From Brasilonema sennae CENA114 (lineage in GTDB: Bacteria; Cyanobacteriota; Cyanobacteriia; Cyanobacteriales; Nostocaceae): a DNA stretch of 64,000 nucleotides. The translations under genes were made by a program, and so were the position numbers. This document shows, piece after piece, positions 35,207 to 45,181 of this stretch; the stretch's first letter is position 1, and every line of letters starts with the position of its first letter. Location: contig NZ_CP030118.1 of assembly GCF_006968745.1 (NCBI RefSeq), forward strand, positions 6,716,284 through 6,780,283, given 5' to 3'. The notes below the pieces were generated by a model. It ran no database searches and was not told the DNA's origin. It worked only from the letters and a program-made list of their open reading frames with translations.

Positions 35207-38044
35207 ATGCCTAACTTCACTGTTACGAAAAATATTTCACAATACGACGCTGCCTTTAGCATAGCCCTGCTCGTGGTGTTGTTAGAGGTCATGTTTTTGG
35301 CACTGATTTGGTGGAACGCCAGATTCATTAATCACGTAGATGACAAGCGCAAACAAGAATCAGCCGCACTAAGGGAAAGTGAAGAACGCTATCGGCTGCT
35401 TAGCGAAAACATTCCCCAGATGATTTGGATCAGCAACCCAGATGGCTTTGTAGAATACTACAATCAGCGCTGGCTAGAGTACACAGGACTCAAACCTCAA
35501 GAATCATTGCCCCAACACACTTTGGAGTCGAATTGGCAGCAAGTTGTTCATCCTGACGATTTATCACAAGCTTTGGAAAAATGGACAACTGGACTCAAAA
35601 CAGGAAATCGCTATGAGGTACAGTACCGCCTGAAACGATTTGATGGGGTTTATCGTTGGCATGTCGCACAGGCTTTACCATTACGTGACGAGGACGGCAC
35701 AATTGTTAAGTGGTTTGGCAGCTGCACTGATATCGATGACCAAAAACGGACAGAAGAAGCGTTGCGTCAGAGCGAATCACGGCTGCGGCTATTTGTCAAC
35801 TCAGATATTATTGGCATTCAATTTGGTGATGTGTATGGAGGAGTAGGTGAGGTTAACGACGCCTATCTCCACATTCTTGGTTATACCCGTAAAGATTTTC
35901 TACAAGATAAAGTGCGGTGGAGTGAGATAACTCCAAGCGAGTATCTACCGTTAGATGAAGCGGCGATGGCCGAGGCGAAGATCAAGGGATTTTGTACTCC
36001 TTACGAGAAAGAATATATTAGAAAGGATGGTTCTCGTGTTCCAGTGATCATTGGTTTCGCCTTGATTGATGAGCAACGCGAAGAGGCGATCGCCTTCATT
36101 TTGGATATTAGCGAACGGCAAGCCGCGCTCTTGCAACGCAAGGGAGCAGAAGCAGAACGCGATCGCTTCTTTACGCTATCAGTTGATATGCTGTGCATGA
36201 CCGGATTTGATGGTTACTTCAAGCGTGTCAATCCGGCTTTTGAGAGAATTCTCGGCTACACTCAAACAGAACTACTCACCAGACCTTTTATTGAGTTTGT
36301 ACATCCAGAAGACCGAGCAAAAACTTTGGCAGAAGTGGAGAAACTTGCAACAGGAGCCTTAACACTCAATTTCGAGAACCGCTACCACTGTAAAGATGGT
36401 TCCTACAAATGGCTGGTTTGGAATGGGGTTCCCGATGTTGAGTTAAAGTTGCTGTATGGAGTTGCCCATGATATTACTGAGCGCAAACAGATAGAACTGA
36501 CGCTGCAAGAGCAGGCAGAAGCTTTGCGAATTAGTAGAGAACGTCTGGATTTGGTCATTCAGGGAGTAGAAGTCGGTTTGTGGTACTGTGACTTACCGCT
36601 GGACAAGCTGATTTGGAACGACCAGTGCAAAACGCATTTTGGTCTACCACCTGATGCCGATGTCACGATTGATTTATTTTATCAAGTCCTACATGATTAT
36701 GACCGCGAACCCACACGCCAAGCAATTCAGCACGCGATTGAGCAGGCGACTGGTTATGATGTAGACTACCGCACAGTAGCCCCAGATGGACGCATACGCT
36801 GGATCAGGGCGATTGGACGCACCTTCTGTGATGCGGCTGGCACACCAAAGCGCTTTGATGGCATTACTATTGACATTACTGATCGCAAACGAGCACAAGC
36901 CGCCCTTGTTGAAAGCGAGCAGCGCTTTCGCCATGTCACAGATACTGCTCCAATGATGGTTTGGATGTCGGGTACAGATAAACTCTGTTACTACTTTAAT
37001 AAACCTTGGCTAGATTTTACCGGACGGACAATGGAGCAGGAACTGGGCAACGGTTGGACAGAAAGTGTGCATCCCGATGATTTTCAGCGTTGTCTGGAAA
37101 TATACACGAATTCATTTGATGCTCGTCAAGATTTTCAAATGGAGTACCGTCTGCGACGGTTTGATGGAGAATATCGTTGGATTTTAGATATTGGTGTGCC
37201 TCGGTTCACAACGGATGGAGAATTTTTGGGTTACATCGGCTCTTGTGTAGATATAGCAGACCGCAAGCTATCTGAGGTTCAAATTCAACAACTCAACGAA
37301 ACTTTAGAAGAACGGGTAAAACAGCGCACAGTTCAATTAGAGGCAGCCAACAAAGAACTAGAATCCTTTTGTTACTCCGTCTCTCATGACCTGCGAGCAC
37401 CATTGCGCCACATCACCGGATTCGTTGACTTGCTGCAAAAACGTCTTGTGTCAACAGCGGTGGATGACACCAGTAGACGATACCTCAACATTATCACCGA
37501 AGCAACTAAACAAGCGGGTAAATTAATTGATGATTTGTTAAGTTTTTCTCGTGTGGGGCGTTCTCAAATGCGTCATACCACCATTGACATGAAACTACTG
37601 CTGCGGGAGGTGCAACGTGATTTAGAACCAGAAACCAAAAACCGTCAGGTTTCTTGGCAAATAGAACCATTACCTCAGGTACAAGGAGACCCCGACTTGT
37701 TGCGGCTCGTTCTCCGCAACCTCTTGGAAAATGCCTTAAAGTATAGCAAAACTCGCCCTCTGACACAAATTACTGTAGGTAGTAGCACCAGTGAGCAAGA
37801 AGTGGTATTCTTCGTGCGAGATAACGGCATTGGTTTTGATATGAAATATGTTCACAAGTTGTTTGGCGTTTTTCAACGCCTGCACAGTGATCCACAATTT
37901 GAAGGTACAGGTGTGGGATTGGCAAATGTCCAACGCATTATTCATCGTCATGGGGGACGCGTTTGGGCAGAAAGTGAAATAGATAAGGTCGCGACTTTTT
38001 ATTTTTCGCTACCAAAAAGGTTTGGAGTGGGAAGTGGAGAGTAG
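35207..38044 (+). CDS. membrane sensor histidine kinase with five PAS domains
   Basis: 945 residues. One N-terminal membrane helix (IALLVVLLEVMFLALIWW), then five PAS domains, beginning at about residues 58, 188, 320, 440 and 570 (each with an ERYRLL/QRFRHV-type start), several followed by PAC. HisKA has the phospho-His in SVSHDLRAPLRHITGF. HATPase_c has N-box ENALKYSKT, G1 RDNGIGFDM and G2 GTGVGLANVQ. ATG 35207 is chosen over an in-frame TTG at 35192. First of three adjacent signalling genes; the Rcp1-like regulator starts 10 bases after its stop and is its likely partner. The stimulus is unknown; no haem or flavin signature is clear. Confidence 0.92.
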   Translation: MPNFTVTKNISQYDAAFSIALLVVLLEVMFLALIWWNARFINHVDDKRKQESAALRESEERYRLLSENIPQMIWISNPDGFVEYYNQRWLEYTGLKPQESLPQHTLESNWQQVVHPDDLSQALEKWTTGLKTGNRYEVQYRLKRFDGVYRWHVAQALPLRDEDGTIVKWFGSCTDIDDQKRTEEALRQSESRLRLFVNSDIIGIQFGDVYGGVGEVNDAYLHILGYTRKDFLQDKVRWSEITPSEYLPLDEAAMAEAKIKGFCTPYEKEYIRKDGSRVPVIIGFALIDEQREEAIAFILDISERQAALLQRKGAEAERDRFFTLSVDMLCMTGFDGYFKRVNPAFERILGYTQTELLTRPFIEFVHPEDRAKTLAEVEKLATGALTLNFENRYHCKDGSYKWLVWNGVPDVELKLLYGVAHDITERKQIELTLQEQAEALRISRERLDLVIQGVEVGLWYCDLPLDKLIWNDQCKTHFGLPPDADVTIDLFYQVLHDYDREPTRQAIQHAIEQATGYDVDYRTVAPDGRIRWIRAIGRTFCDAAGTPKRFDGITIDITDRKRAQAALVESEQRFRHVTDTAPMMVWMSGTDKLCYYFNKPWLDFTGRTMEQELGNGWTESVHPDDFQRCLEIYTNSFDARQDFQMEYRLRRFDGEYRWILDIGVPRFTTDGEFLGYIGSCVDIADRKLSEVQIQQLNETLEERVKQRTVQLEAANKELESFCYSVSHDLRAPLRHITGFVDLLQKRLVSTAVDDTSRRYLNIITEATKQAGKLIDDLLSFSRVGRSQMRHTTIDMKLLLREVQRDLEPETKNRQVSWQIEPLPQVQGDPDLLRLVLRNLLENALKYSKTRPLTQITVGSSTSEQEVVFFVRDNGIGFDMKYVHKLFGVFQRLHSDPQFEGTGVGLANVQRIIHRHGGRVWAESEIDKVATFYFSLPKRFGVGSGE

Positions 38045-38054
38045 AGAGTATACG

Positions 38055-38531
38055 ATGGAACTAAAGCGCATTCTCCTAGTTGAAGACAGCATTAACGATG
38101 TTGAGTTAATCCTGAGTTCACTGGCAGAAAATCATTTGGGCAATGAAGTCGTCGTCGTTCGTGACGGCGAGGAAGCATTGGATTACCTACATCGTCGAGG
38201 TTTGTATCGTTTGCGTCGCGAAGGTCATCCTGTCGTGGTGCTACTCGATCTAAAGTTACCAAAAATTGATGGTATAGAAGTCTTGACGCAACTCAAAGCT
38301 GACCCACAATTGCGAGTCGTACCAGTCGTGGTGTTGACTTCTTCACGAGAAGAACAAGATCTCGGTCGCTGTTACGAACTTGGCAGCAATGGTTACGTGG
38401 TCAAGCCAATCGATTTTCTTGAATTTGTTCAAGTCATCAAAGGTTTGGGATTATTTTGGGCAATAATTAATGAACCCCCTCCCGGTTCCATACCTCCGGC
38501 ACGCAGTAATCAAGGAGTAGCAGGGATATAG
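38055..38531 (+). CDS. Rcp1-like response regulator (single REC domain)
   Basis: 158 residues made of one receiver domain: acidic pair in ILLVEDSINDVEL, phospho-acceptor Asp in VVLLDLKLPKIDG, Thr/Ser in VVVLTSSREEQD and Lys in GYVVKPIDF. No output domain, as in CheY/Rcp1-type regulators that partner phytochrome-like kinases and pass phosphate onward. The start at 38055 (MELKRILLVEDS) is 10 bases after the kinase stop, and the next gene starts 2 bases after this one. Confidence 0.93.
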   Translation: MELKRILLVEDSINDVELILSSLAENHLGNEVVVVRDGEEALDYLHRRGLYRLRREGHPVVVLLDLKLPKIDGIEVLTQLKADPQLRVVPVVVLTSSREEQDLGRCYELGSNGYVVKPIDFLEFVQVIKGLGLFWAIINEPPPGSIPPARSNQGVAGI

Positions 38532-38533
38532 CC

Positions 38534-40786
38534 ATGTCAGGTCTAAAATTTGTCTTGCTGGAAGATAATTTGCTGGATGCAGAACTGATCAATGCCGTGT
38601 TCACCGAAAGCGGTATTGGCTGCGAACTAATGCACGTGAAAACGCAAGCCGAATTTCAGACGGCGCTAGAGCAAGATAACTTTGACCTGATTCTTTCAGA
38701 TTACGCCTTGCCTGGGTTTGATGGTATTACGGCTCTAAAGATGGCGCAACATCACTGCCCAGACATACCCTTTATTTTTGTGACTGCAACAATGGGGGAG
38801 GAAGTCGCAATTGAAACCCTCAAAAGTGGTGCCATTGATTATGTTCTCAAGCAAAGATTAGAGCGTCTTGTGCCTTCGGTAAATCGGGCACTACGGGAAG
38901 CCCAGTATCGACGCGCCTGCAAAATAGCTGAGGCTCAACTGTATCGACGTGAGGAGGAGTTTAGAGCTTTAGCGGAAAACTCACCAGACGCAATCACCCG
39001 CATTGATAAAGAACTCCGCTATAGCTACGTAAATCCCGCAACAGAAATGGCAACAGGAATACCATTAGAAATATGGATTGGCAAAACAGTTGCCGAAATG
39101 GGTTCTGCTGAGGAAGTTTCCACTTGGCAAGCAAGATTACGCCAAGTGCTTAGCACAGGAATTGGGTGCTGGATGGAGTTTGATGTTCCCTCACATAAGG
39201 GACGCATTTACTATCAGGCACGGATTGTGCCAGAATATGCCGCCGATGGTTCCGTACAATCATTGCTGAGCATTGCTCGTGATGTAACACAGTATAAACT
39301 GGCAGAACAGGCATTACGGGAAGGCGAGGCTCAGTTACGCCAACAAAAGGAAGAACTGGAACGGGCAAATAAAATTAAGGATGAGTTTTTGGCGGTGCTT
39401 TCCCATGAATTGCGATCGCCACTCAACGCTATCCTCGGCTGGTCCAAAATATTACGTACTCGTAACTTAGAACCAAAAAACTTGAATCGTGCGTTGGAAA
39501 CAATTGAGCGCAACGCCAAGTTACAAACACAACTAATTGAAGATTTGCTGGATGTATCCCGAATTATTCGTGGTAAGTTGACTCTGCGTCCCTACCCAAC
39601 AAACTTAATTCCAGCAATCGAAGCTGCAATAGACACAATGCGTCTGGCAGCTCAAGCCAAATCAATTGATTTGCAATTTCTCATTATAGACTCTGGATTG
39701 GAAACACAGGACAAATCAATTCAAAATTCCAAATCACTGAAGATTAGAGAAGAGGTCTCCTGCGATACAACTTCTGTGCAAATTCCAAATTCTGAATCTC
39801 CTCCAATTGCACTCCAGTCGTCACCCTTATGGGAAGTAGCAGCGCGTCCACAACAAAAGGAACCTCTGCAGGCGCAGAGCTATTCTATGGAAAGCCGTGG
39901 TTCTCTATCTCACATTTCCGGACAAAAATTCCACGTTTTAGGCGATCCTAGCCGATTACAGCAAATTATCTGGAATCTAGTTTCTAACGCTATCAAGTTT
40001 ACCCCACAGGGAGGACGAGTGGAAGTGCTGCTTGAAAGAGTTGGGACAGATGAAAAAGATGAGGGATCAACATCTGCCTTATTACCCCTACTCCCGATTC
40101 GCCACTCCTCAAATTCGGCGAAAATTACTGTGAAGGATACAGGAATGGGTATCAAACCTGATTTTATTCCTTACGTGTTTGATTCTTTTCGTCAAGGAGA
40201 TGGTTCTACCACTCGCAAACACGGAGGCTTGGGATTGGGTTTAGCAATTGTACGCCACTTGGTAGAATTGCATGGTGGAACTGTCACCGCAGAAAGTCCG
40301 GGAGAAGGAAAAGGTGCAACATTTGTAGTACAATTGCCTATTATTGAAGATATAAGAGCAAAGAAATTGATTTCCACTTCCTCATCTATTTCATCTGCCT
40401 CATCCCCATTAGAAGGTGTGCGCGTGTTAGTGGTAGATGATGACACTGATTCACGAGATTTTTTGGTATTTGCTTTAGAGGAATTTGGAGCGATCGCCAC
40501 TGCTGTCAGTTCTGCTTCTTCAGCACTAGAGGTTTTGACAACATTCAAACCAAATGTTCTCATTAGTGATATCGGTATGCCAGAGCAAGACGGCTATAGC
40601 CTGATCCGTCAAATCAGAGGATTATCACCTGAAGAAGGAGGAGACATCCCGGCGATCGCCCTGACGGCGTATGCTGGAGAAAGGGATCGTCAACTGGCGA
40701 TTTCAGCAGGTTTTCAAAAACATCTTTCTAAGCCTGTTATGCCAGATCAAATAGCGAATGTCGTTGCCGAACTCGTGAGACATTAA
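38534..40786 (+). CDS. hybrid histidine kinase REC-PAS-HisKA-HATPase-REC
   Basis: 750 residues. An N-terminal receiver domain (VLLEDNLLDAELI, phospho-Asp in LILSDYALPGFDG) is followed by a PAS domain (about 145-260), a coiled coil, HisKA (VLSHELRSPLNAILGWSKIL), and HATPase_c. The HATPase is interrupted by a Ser/Gln/Glu-rich insertion of about 70 residues (ESPPIALQSSPLWEVAARPQ) before NAIKFTPQGG; KDTGMGI and GLGLGLAIVRHL follow. A second receiver ends the protein (VLVVDDDTDSRD, LISDIGMPEQDG). No membrane segment. Third gene of the kinase-regulator-hybrid operon, probably a phosphorelay. Confidence 0.93.
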   Translation: MSGLKFVLLEDNLLDAELINAVFTESGIGCELMHVKTQAEFQTALEQDNFDLILSDYALPGFDGITALKMAQHHCPDIPFIFVTATMGEEVAIETLKSGAIDYVLKQRLERLVPSVNRALREAQYRRACKIAEAQLYRREEEFRALAENSPDAITRIDKELRYSYVNPATEMATGIPLEIWIGKTVAEMGSAEEVSTWQARLRQVLSTGIGCWMEFDVPSHKGRIYYQARIVPEYAADGSVQSLLSIARDVTQYKLAEQALREGEAQLRQQKEELERANKIKDEFLAVLSHELRSPLNAILGWSKILRTRNLEPKNLNRALETIERNAKLQTQLIEDLLDVSRIIRGKLTLRPYPTNLIPAIEAAIDTMRLAAQAKSIDLQFLIIDSGLETQDKSIQNSKSLKIREEVSCDTTSVQIPNSESPPIALQSSPLWEVAARPQQKEPLQAQSYSMESRGSLSHISGQKFHVLGDPSRLQQIIWNLVSNAIKFTPQGGRVEVLLERVGTDEKDEGSTSALLPLLPIRHSSNSAKITVKDTGMGIKPDFIPYVFDSFRQGDGSTTRKHGGLGLGLAIVRHLVELHGGTVTAESPGEGKGATFVVQLPIIEDIRAKKLISTSSSISSASSPLEGVRVLVVDDDTDSRDFLVFALEEFGAIATAVSSASSALEVLTTFKPNVLISDIGMPEQDGYSLIRQIRGLSPEEGGDIPAIALTAYAGERDRQLAISAGFQKHLSKPVMPDQIANVVAELVRH

Positions 40787-40989
40787 CTCAGTTATCAGTT
40801 ATCAGTTATCAGTTAAAAATTATTTGATAACTGTTAAGCGTTCGGGTGTTCCCTGTTCCCTGTTTTCTATTCCCTGTTCCCTGTTCCCTGTTCCCTGATT
40901 TAATCACAAACTCTGGAATGCTCTCTAAAGCATAAAGTGCATATTTTGCGCAATACTGGTACAAGAAGTTTTACATAGAAGACAAGAGT
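40787..40989. repeat. tandem repeats (cagttat and gttccct types)
   Basis: Tandem agttatc units at 40790-40816 followed by gttccctgttcc-type units to about 40900. Related gttccctgttaagc repeats stand at 42515-42560, on the other side of pepA, and gggaacaggg near 10310. Confidence 0.75.
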
Positions 40990-42468
40990 ATGGAAATTCT
41001 TGCCACTGCTACCCCCCTTCTAGAGTGGACGGGGGACGGTTTAGCAATTGGATTATTTGAAGATGCTGTAGAGTTAACTGGCGAACAGGTAACTTTAGAT
41101 GAAAAGTTGGCTGGTAGTATAAAAGAGCTGATTGCTGAAGAGGAATTTAAAGGTAAGCAAGGCAGCACTGCTGTAACGCGAGTGGGTGGTGGTAGCCCAG
41201 TTCGTAAAATTATACTCGTAGGTTTAGGCAAACCCGAGGCTTTCAAACTAGAAACCTTGCGGCGATCTGTAGCCAACGTTGCTCGCTTAGCGAAAAAGCA
41301 GAAGTGCAAAACTCTGGGAATCAGCCTGCCTATTTGGAACAACGACCCAACACAAACAGCACAAGCACTAGCTGAAGGCGTTCAATTAGGACTATATCAG
41401 GATAATCGCTTTAAATCTGAACCAGAGGATAAAGGACCACAAGTTGAGAAAGTCGATTTATTAGGACTGGGTGGACAAGAAGCAGCAATTAGCCACGCCA
41501 ATCAAATTGCCTCTGGTGTATTTTTAGCACGGCAGTTGGTCGCAGCTCCTGCCAACTCTGTGACACCAATTACTATGGCAGACACCGCCGCTGATATTGC
41601 CTCAGAACACGGTTTACAAATAGAAATCCTGGAACAGGAAGACTGTGAAAAGTTGGGCATGGGAGCTTTTTTAGGAGTTGCAAAAGCTTCGGATTTGCCA
41701 CCTAAGTTTATTCACCTCACTTACAAACCAGAAGGAACACCCAAACGTAAGCTAGCGATTATTGGTAAAGGTTTAACCTTCGACTCTGGTGGACTCAACA
41801 TCAAAGGAGCTGGCAGTGGTATTGAAACCATGAAAATTGACATGGGTGGTGCTGCGGCTACTTTAGGTGCCGCCAAAGCGATCGCTCAACTTAAACCAGA
41901 TGTTGAAGTTCACTTTATTTCCGCTGTCACAGAAAATATGATCAGCGGTCGTGCTATGCGCCCAGGTGACATTCTCACTGCATCCAATGGCAAAACCATT
42001 GAAGTAAATAATACCGATGCAGAAGGACGTTTGACCTTGGCAGATGCCTTAGTATTTGCTGAAAAGCTAGAAGTGGATGCAATTGTTGACTTAGCGACTC
42101 TCACTGGTGCTTGTGTGATTGCTTTGGGAGATGACATTGCTGGTTTGTTCTCTACCGATGATGCTTTAGCAGCACAGATAGAAAAAGCTTCCCAAACTTC
42201 TGGAGAAAAGTTTTGGCGACTTCCAATGGAAGAAAAATACTTTGAAGGGCTGAAGTCTGGCATCGCGGACATGAAGAATACAGGACCACGTCCTGGTGGT
42301 TCAATAACCGCTGCATTGTTCCTCAAGGAGTTTGTCAAACAAACTCCTTGGGCGCACCTAGATGTTGCTGGTCCAGTTTGGGCAGACAAAGAAAATGGTT
42401 ACAACGGTCCCGGTGCGACTGGCTTTGGCGTTCGTACTTTAGTCAGTTGGGTGCTAAGCGATAGCTAA
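40990..42468 (+). CDS. pepA: leucyl aminopeptidase (PepA family, M17)
   Basis: Two-metal cytosolic aminopeptidase that removes N-terminal residues. The catalytic domain has GKGLTFDSGGLNIKGAGSG (metal-binding Asp, Lys), KIDMGGAA and the M17 signature NTDAEGRLTLADAL, followed by GDDIAGLF and the conserved ADMKNTGPRPGGSITAALFL. 492 residues, full length. Starts MEILATATPLLEWTGDGLAI. Monocistronic, flanked by tandem repeats on both sides. Confidence 0.96.
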   Translation: MEILATATPLLEWTGDGLAIGLFEDAVELTGEQVTLDEKLAGSIKELIAEEEFKGKQGSTAVTRVGGGSPVRKIILVGLGKPEAFKLETLRRSVANVARLAKKQKCKTLGISLPIWNNDPTQTAQALAEGVQLGLYQDNRFKSEPEDKGPQVEKVDLLGLGGQEAAISHANQIASGVFLARQLVAAPANSVTPITMADTAADIASEHGLQIEILEQEDCEKLGMGAFLGVAKASDLPPKFIHLTYKPEGTPKRKLAIIGKGLTFDSGGLNIKGAGSGIETMKIDMGGAAATLGAAKAIAQLKPDVEVHFISAVTENMISGRAMRPGDILTASNGKTIEVNNTDAEGRLTLADALVFAEKLEVDAIVDLATLTGACVIALGDDIAGLFSTDDALAAQIEKASQTSGEKFWRLPMEEKYFEGLKSGIADMKNTGPRPGGSITAALFLKEFVKQTPWAHLDVAGPVWADKENGYNGPGATGFGVRTLVSWVLSDS

Positions 42469-42567
42469 TCCAGTAATAGGGACATGAAGGAGTGAGGGCT
42501 TTGTTCCCTCTTTCCTGTTCTCTGTTCCCTGTTAAGCATTCCCTGTTAAGCGTTCCCTCTTAAAAAT

Positions 42568-44169
42568 TTATGAACGACTAATTGGAATTTCAATAAAAAA
42601 TTCTGCACCTTGTCCAGGTACTGACTGACAATATAGCTTCCCACCATGCTTGTCTACTATAATCTGGTAACTGATAGATAGCCCAAGTCCTATACCTTTA
42701 CCCACAGGTTTAGTAGTAAAGAAAGGGTCAAATAGCTTGGAACGAATTTTTTCTGGAATACCAGGACCATTGTCAATAATTTGGATTCCAATCCAGTTTT
42801 TTGAAATCACCTCAGTGCGAATACGAATATAATTGGGGTTAGCTTTGATTTCATCAGATGTGCGCTGTAAGTTGTACTCATCTAGAGCTTCAATTGCATT
42901 GGCAACGATGTTCATAAATACCTGATTCAGTAAACCAGGGTTGCACTCGATCAGCGGCAAAAAACCATACTCTTTAATAATAGAAATTTCAAAATGTGTT
43001 TCGGTTACCTTAAGGCGGTGGTGCAAAATCATTAATGTACTATCAATACCTTCATGAATATCAACTGTCTTTAGAGCAGCCTCATCTAAGCGAGAAAATG
43101 TCTGAAGAGATTTAACTATTTCCTGAATCCGTTCTGTTCCCATCTTCATAGATTTGACCAATTGATTAAAATCTTGTTTCAAGTAATCCAAATCCATCGC
43201 ATCGATTTCAGTTTGAACTACTTGTGAAAGATTGGGATACTCTTGCTGATATAGTTCCACGACTTTTAGTAAGTTTTGGGTGTATTCCTCAGCGTAGATA
43301 AGATTGCCAGAAACAAAAGTGATGGGATTGTTAATTTCATGGGCAATACCAGCCATCATCTGACCCAAACTAGACATTTTTTCAGTTTGAATCAGTTGTA
43401 CTTGAGTTTGTTGCAGTTTTTGTAGCGTTTGTTGTAGTTGGATATTTTTTCGTTTTAATTCCTTTGTCCTTCTAGCTACTCTAATTTCCAATTCTTGATT
43501 AGTTTTTTCTAATGCTGCTTGAGAAAAATTTCGATCTTTTAAGTATTCTTTTAAGAATCGTAATACCATAAGCCATGCTGGAATGAGCATTACTAAACTA
43601 AAAAATGATGCAAAATTTGACCAAAATAGTTTATTGCGATATTCAGCAATGTTTTCCTCCAACTGATGCGAAATAGTAAGGTCTCTTTTACCAACAATTT
43701 CAGCATATGAGCGTTTTTTTTGTTTATATTCTTGACTTGATAATATTGCTTGTGCTGCTTGGCTTTGACCTTTCTTTACTAAATAAAAAGATTGATATTC
43801 CATTGCAACTAAACGCTGATTTACATCATAAATTTTTTTGAAATCATCATTTTCATATACTTTTTGAACTAGTTGAATTGATTCCTGAATCGCAACATTT
43901 AGTTTTGGTTCAAATTGATGATACCGTTGTTCCCAAATCCGATCACCTGTAGCAGCATTCATACTTGCTGACATGGTTAAAACTTCATCAAAATAGGTAA
44001 TTTCCTCATTGATAATTTTTAGTCTGAATTCAGTTTTGATAATACTGTTGAAGTTGTAGTATGCTTCCCAACTGATCCAAGTATGAGGCAAAAATAATAA
44101 CAATGTCAGCACTACTGTTACAGTTACTACTTGAGATGGAATAAATCTCAATTTAGAGTATAAGTACAT
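42568..44169 (-). CDS. membrane sensor histidine kinase
   Basis: 533 residues. TM1 (VVTVTVVLTLLLFLPHTWIS), a periplasmic helical sensor region about 35-185, TM2 (FWSNFASFFSLVMLIPAWLM), a coiled coil (LEIRVARRTKELKRKNIQLQ), then HisKA with GQMMAGIAHEINNPITFVSG. HATPase_c shows NAIEALDEY, IDNGPGIPEKI and GKGIGLGLSISYQI. The HEINNPI-type H box belongs to the HPK4-like group common in cyanobacteria. No response regulator is adjacent. Orphan kinase, convergent with pepA. Confidence 0.92.
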   Translation of the reverse strand: MYLYSKLRFIPSQVVTVTVVLTLLLFLPHTWISWEAYYNFNSIIKTEFRLKIINEEITYFDEVLTMSASMNAATGDRIWEQRYHQFEPKLNVAIQESIQLVQKVYENDDFKKIYDVNQRLVAMEYQSFYLVKKGQSQAAQAILSSQEYKQKKRSYAEIVGKRDLTISHQLEENIAEYRNKLFWSNFASFFSLVMLIPAWLMVLRFLKEYLKDRNFSQAALEKTNQELEIRVARRTKELKRKNIQLQQTLQKLQQTQVQLIQTEKMSSLGQMMAGIAHEINNPITFVSGNLIYAEEYTQNLLKVVELYQQEYPNLSQVVQTEIDAMDLDYLKQDFNQLVKSMKMGTERIQEIVKSLQTFSRLDEAALKTVDIHEGIDSTLMILHHRLKVTETHFEISIIKEYGFLPLIECNPGLLNQVFMNIVANAIEALDEYNLQRTSDEIKANPNYIRIRTEVISKNWIGIQIIDNGPGIPEKIRSKLFDPFFTTKPVGKGIGLGLSISYQIIVDKHGGKLYCQSVPGQGAEFFIEIPISRS

Positions 44170-45181
44170 TTTTATGCTGCTTCTATAAATGTTTTAGAAT
44201 CAGGATAAAATCAAAATAAAAAGTAAAACTTTATTTAGATTAATATCAAGTTTGCTTAATCGCTTATCAATCGCACATACACTCCAACTACCCGCAAGCA
44301 TATGCGTAGTGTCTTTGCAGAAGATAACGACTCAGTAATTTCTCCTAACCACAAAATACTACAGCAGAACGCAACTGGGTATGACGTAGATTACAGAATG
44401 TCGTGGCTTTTTGTGGGAATAAGCGACAGCAAAATTCTGATAAAAAGCTAGGAGAGTGTCAAAAGTTATCACCCACTTTTAAGAAACACAGGGGTGTAAG
44501 GGTGTAAGGGTGTAAGGGTGTAGGGGTGTAGGGGAGCCAGTACTGCAGGAGGATCTCCCTCCGTAGGTATCTGGCGTGAAAAGAGTGTTTTTTTCATTCG
44601 TAGCGGGTGATGAGCCAAAGAGTGCGCCTGCTCCTAAGAAAGCAGGGGGCGCTTAGCAAGGGGAGCCAGTGCTGCAGGCTGTGCACTGAGCGTGGTCGTT
44701 GTGAGGGTTTCCCGACAGAGGCGACTGGTGAACCCGGAGGGAGCCAGTGCTGCAGGAGAGTTTCCCTCACGCTTGTTCTGGCGTTGGGGTTCCCGAGGAC
44801 AGTTGCGAGGAGGGGAGCCAGTGCGTTGCGGAGCCAGTGCTGATAGCGTTTGCGTAGCGCCCCCTTCGGGGCTAGCGTGTCCGCAGGACATAGACGGGTT
44901 TCCCGTCGCAGGCATCTGGTGAGACCAGCGCTGCAGGAGGGTCTCCCTCCGTAGGCGACTGGCGAACCCGAAGGGCGTTGGGGTTCCCGAGCCACTGCGT
45001 TGGGCGGCTGTGCCGACTTGAAGCATGTGGCGTCCCGTTGTAGCACCTGGCGTTTTCCCTCCAGGGCAAACTGTCCGTCCCGTTGTAGCACAAGCGCGTG
45101 AACAGGGGAAGCAACAGAAGTGCTTTCTTCAATGCTTAATGAGCACCCGCTATGTACGAAACTTGATATTATCCAAACCCC
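44170..45181. repeat. GC-rich patchwork of dispersed intergenic repeats
   Basis: About 1 kb without a credible gene. It begins AT-rich, then a tandem gggtgtaa/gggtgtag run (44490-44532). Next come at least six variants of ggagccagtgctgcagga (near 44533, 44662, 44740, 44816, 44830, 44921) alternating with tctccctccgtaggc and actggcgaacccg blocks, and two cgtcccgttgtagcac copies (about 45031 and 45082). All six frames are locally open here because of the composition. The 58-base module 44918-44975 recurs inverted at 58185-58242. Confidence 0.8.
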
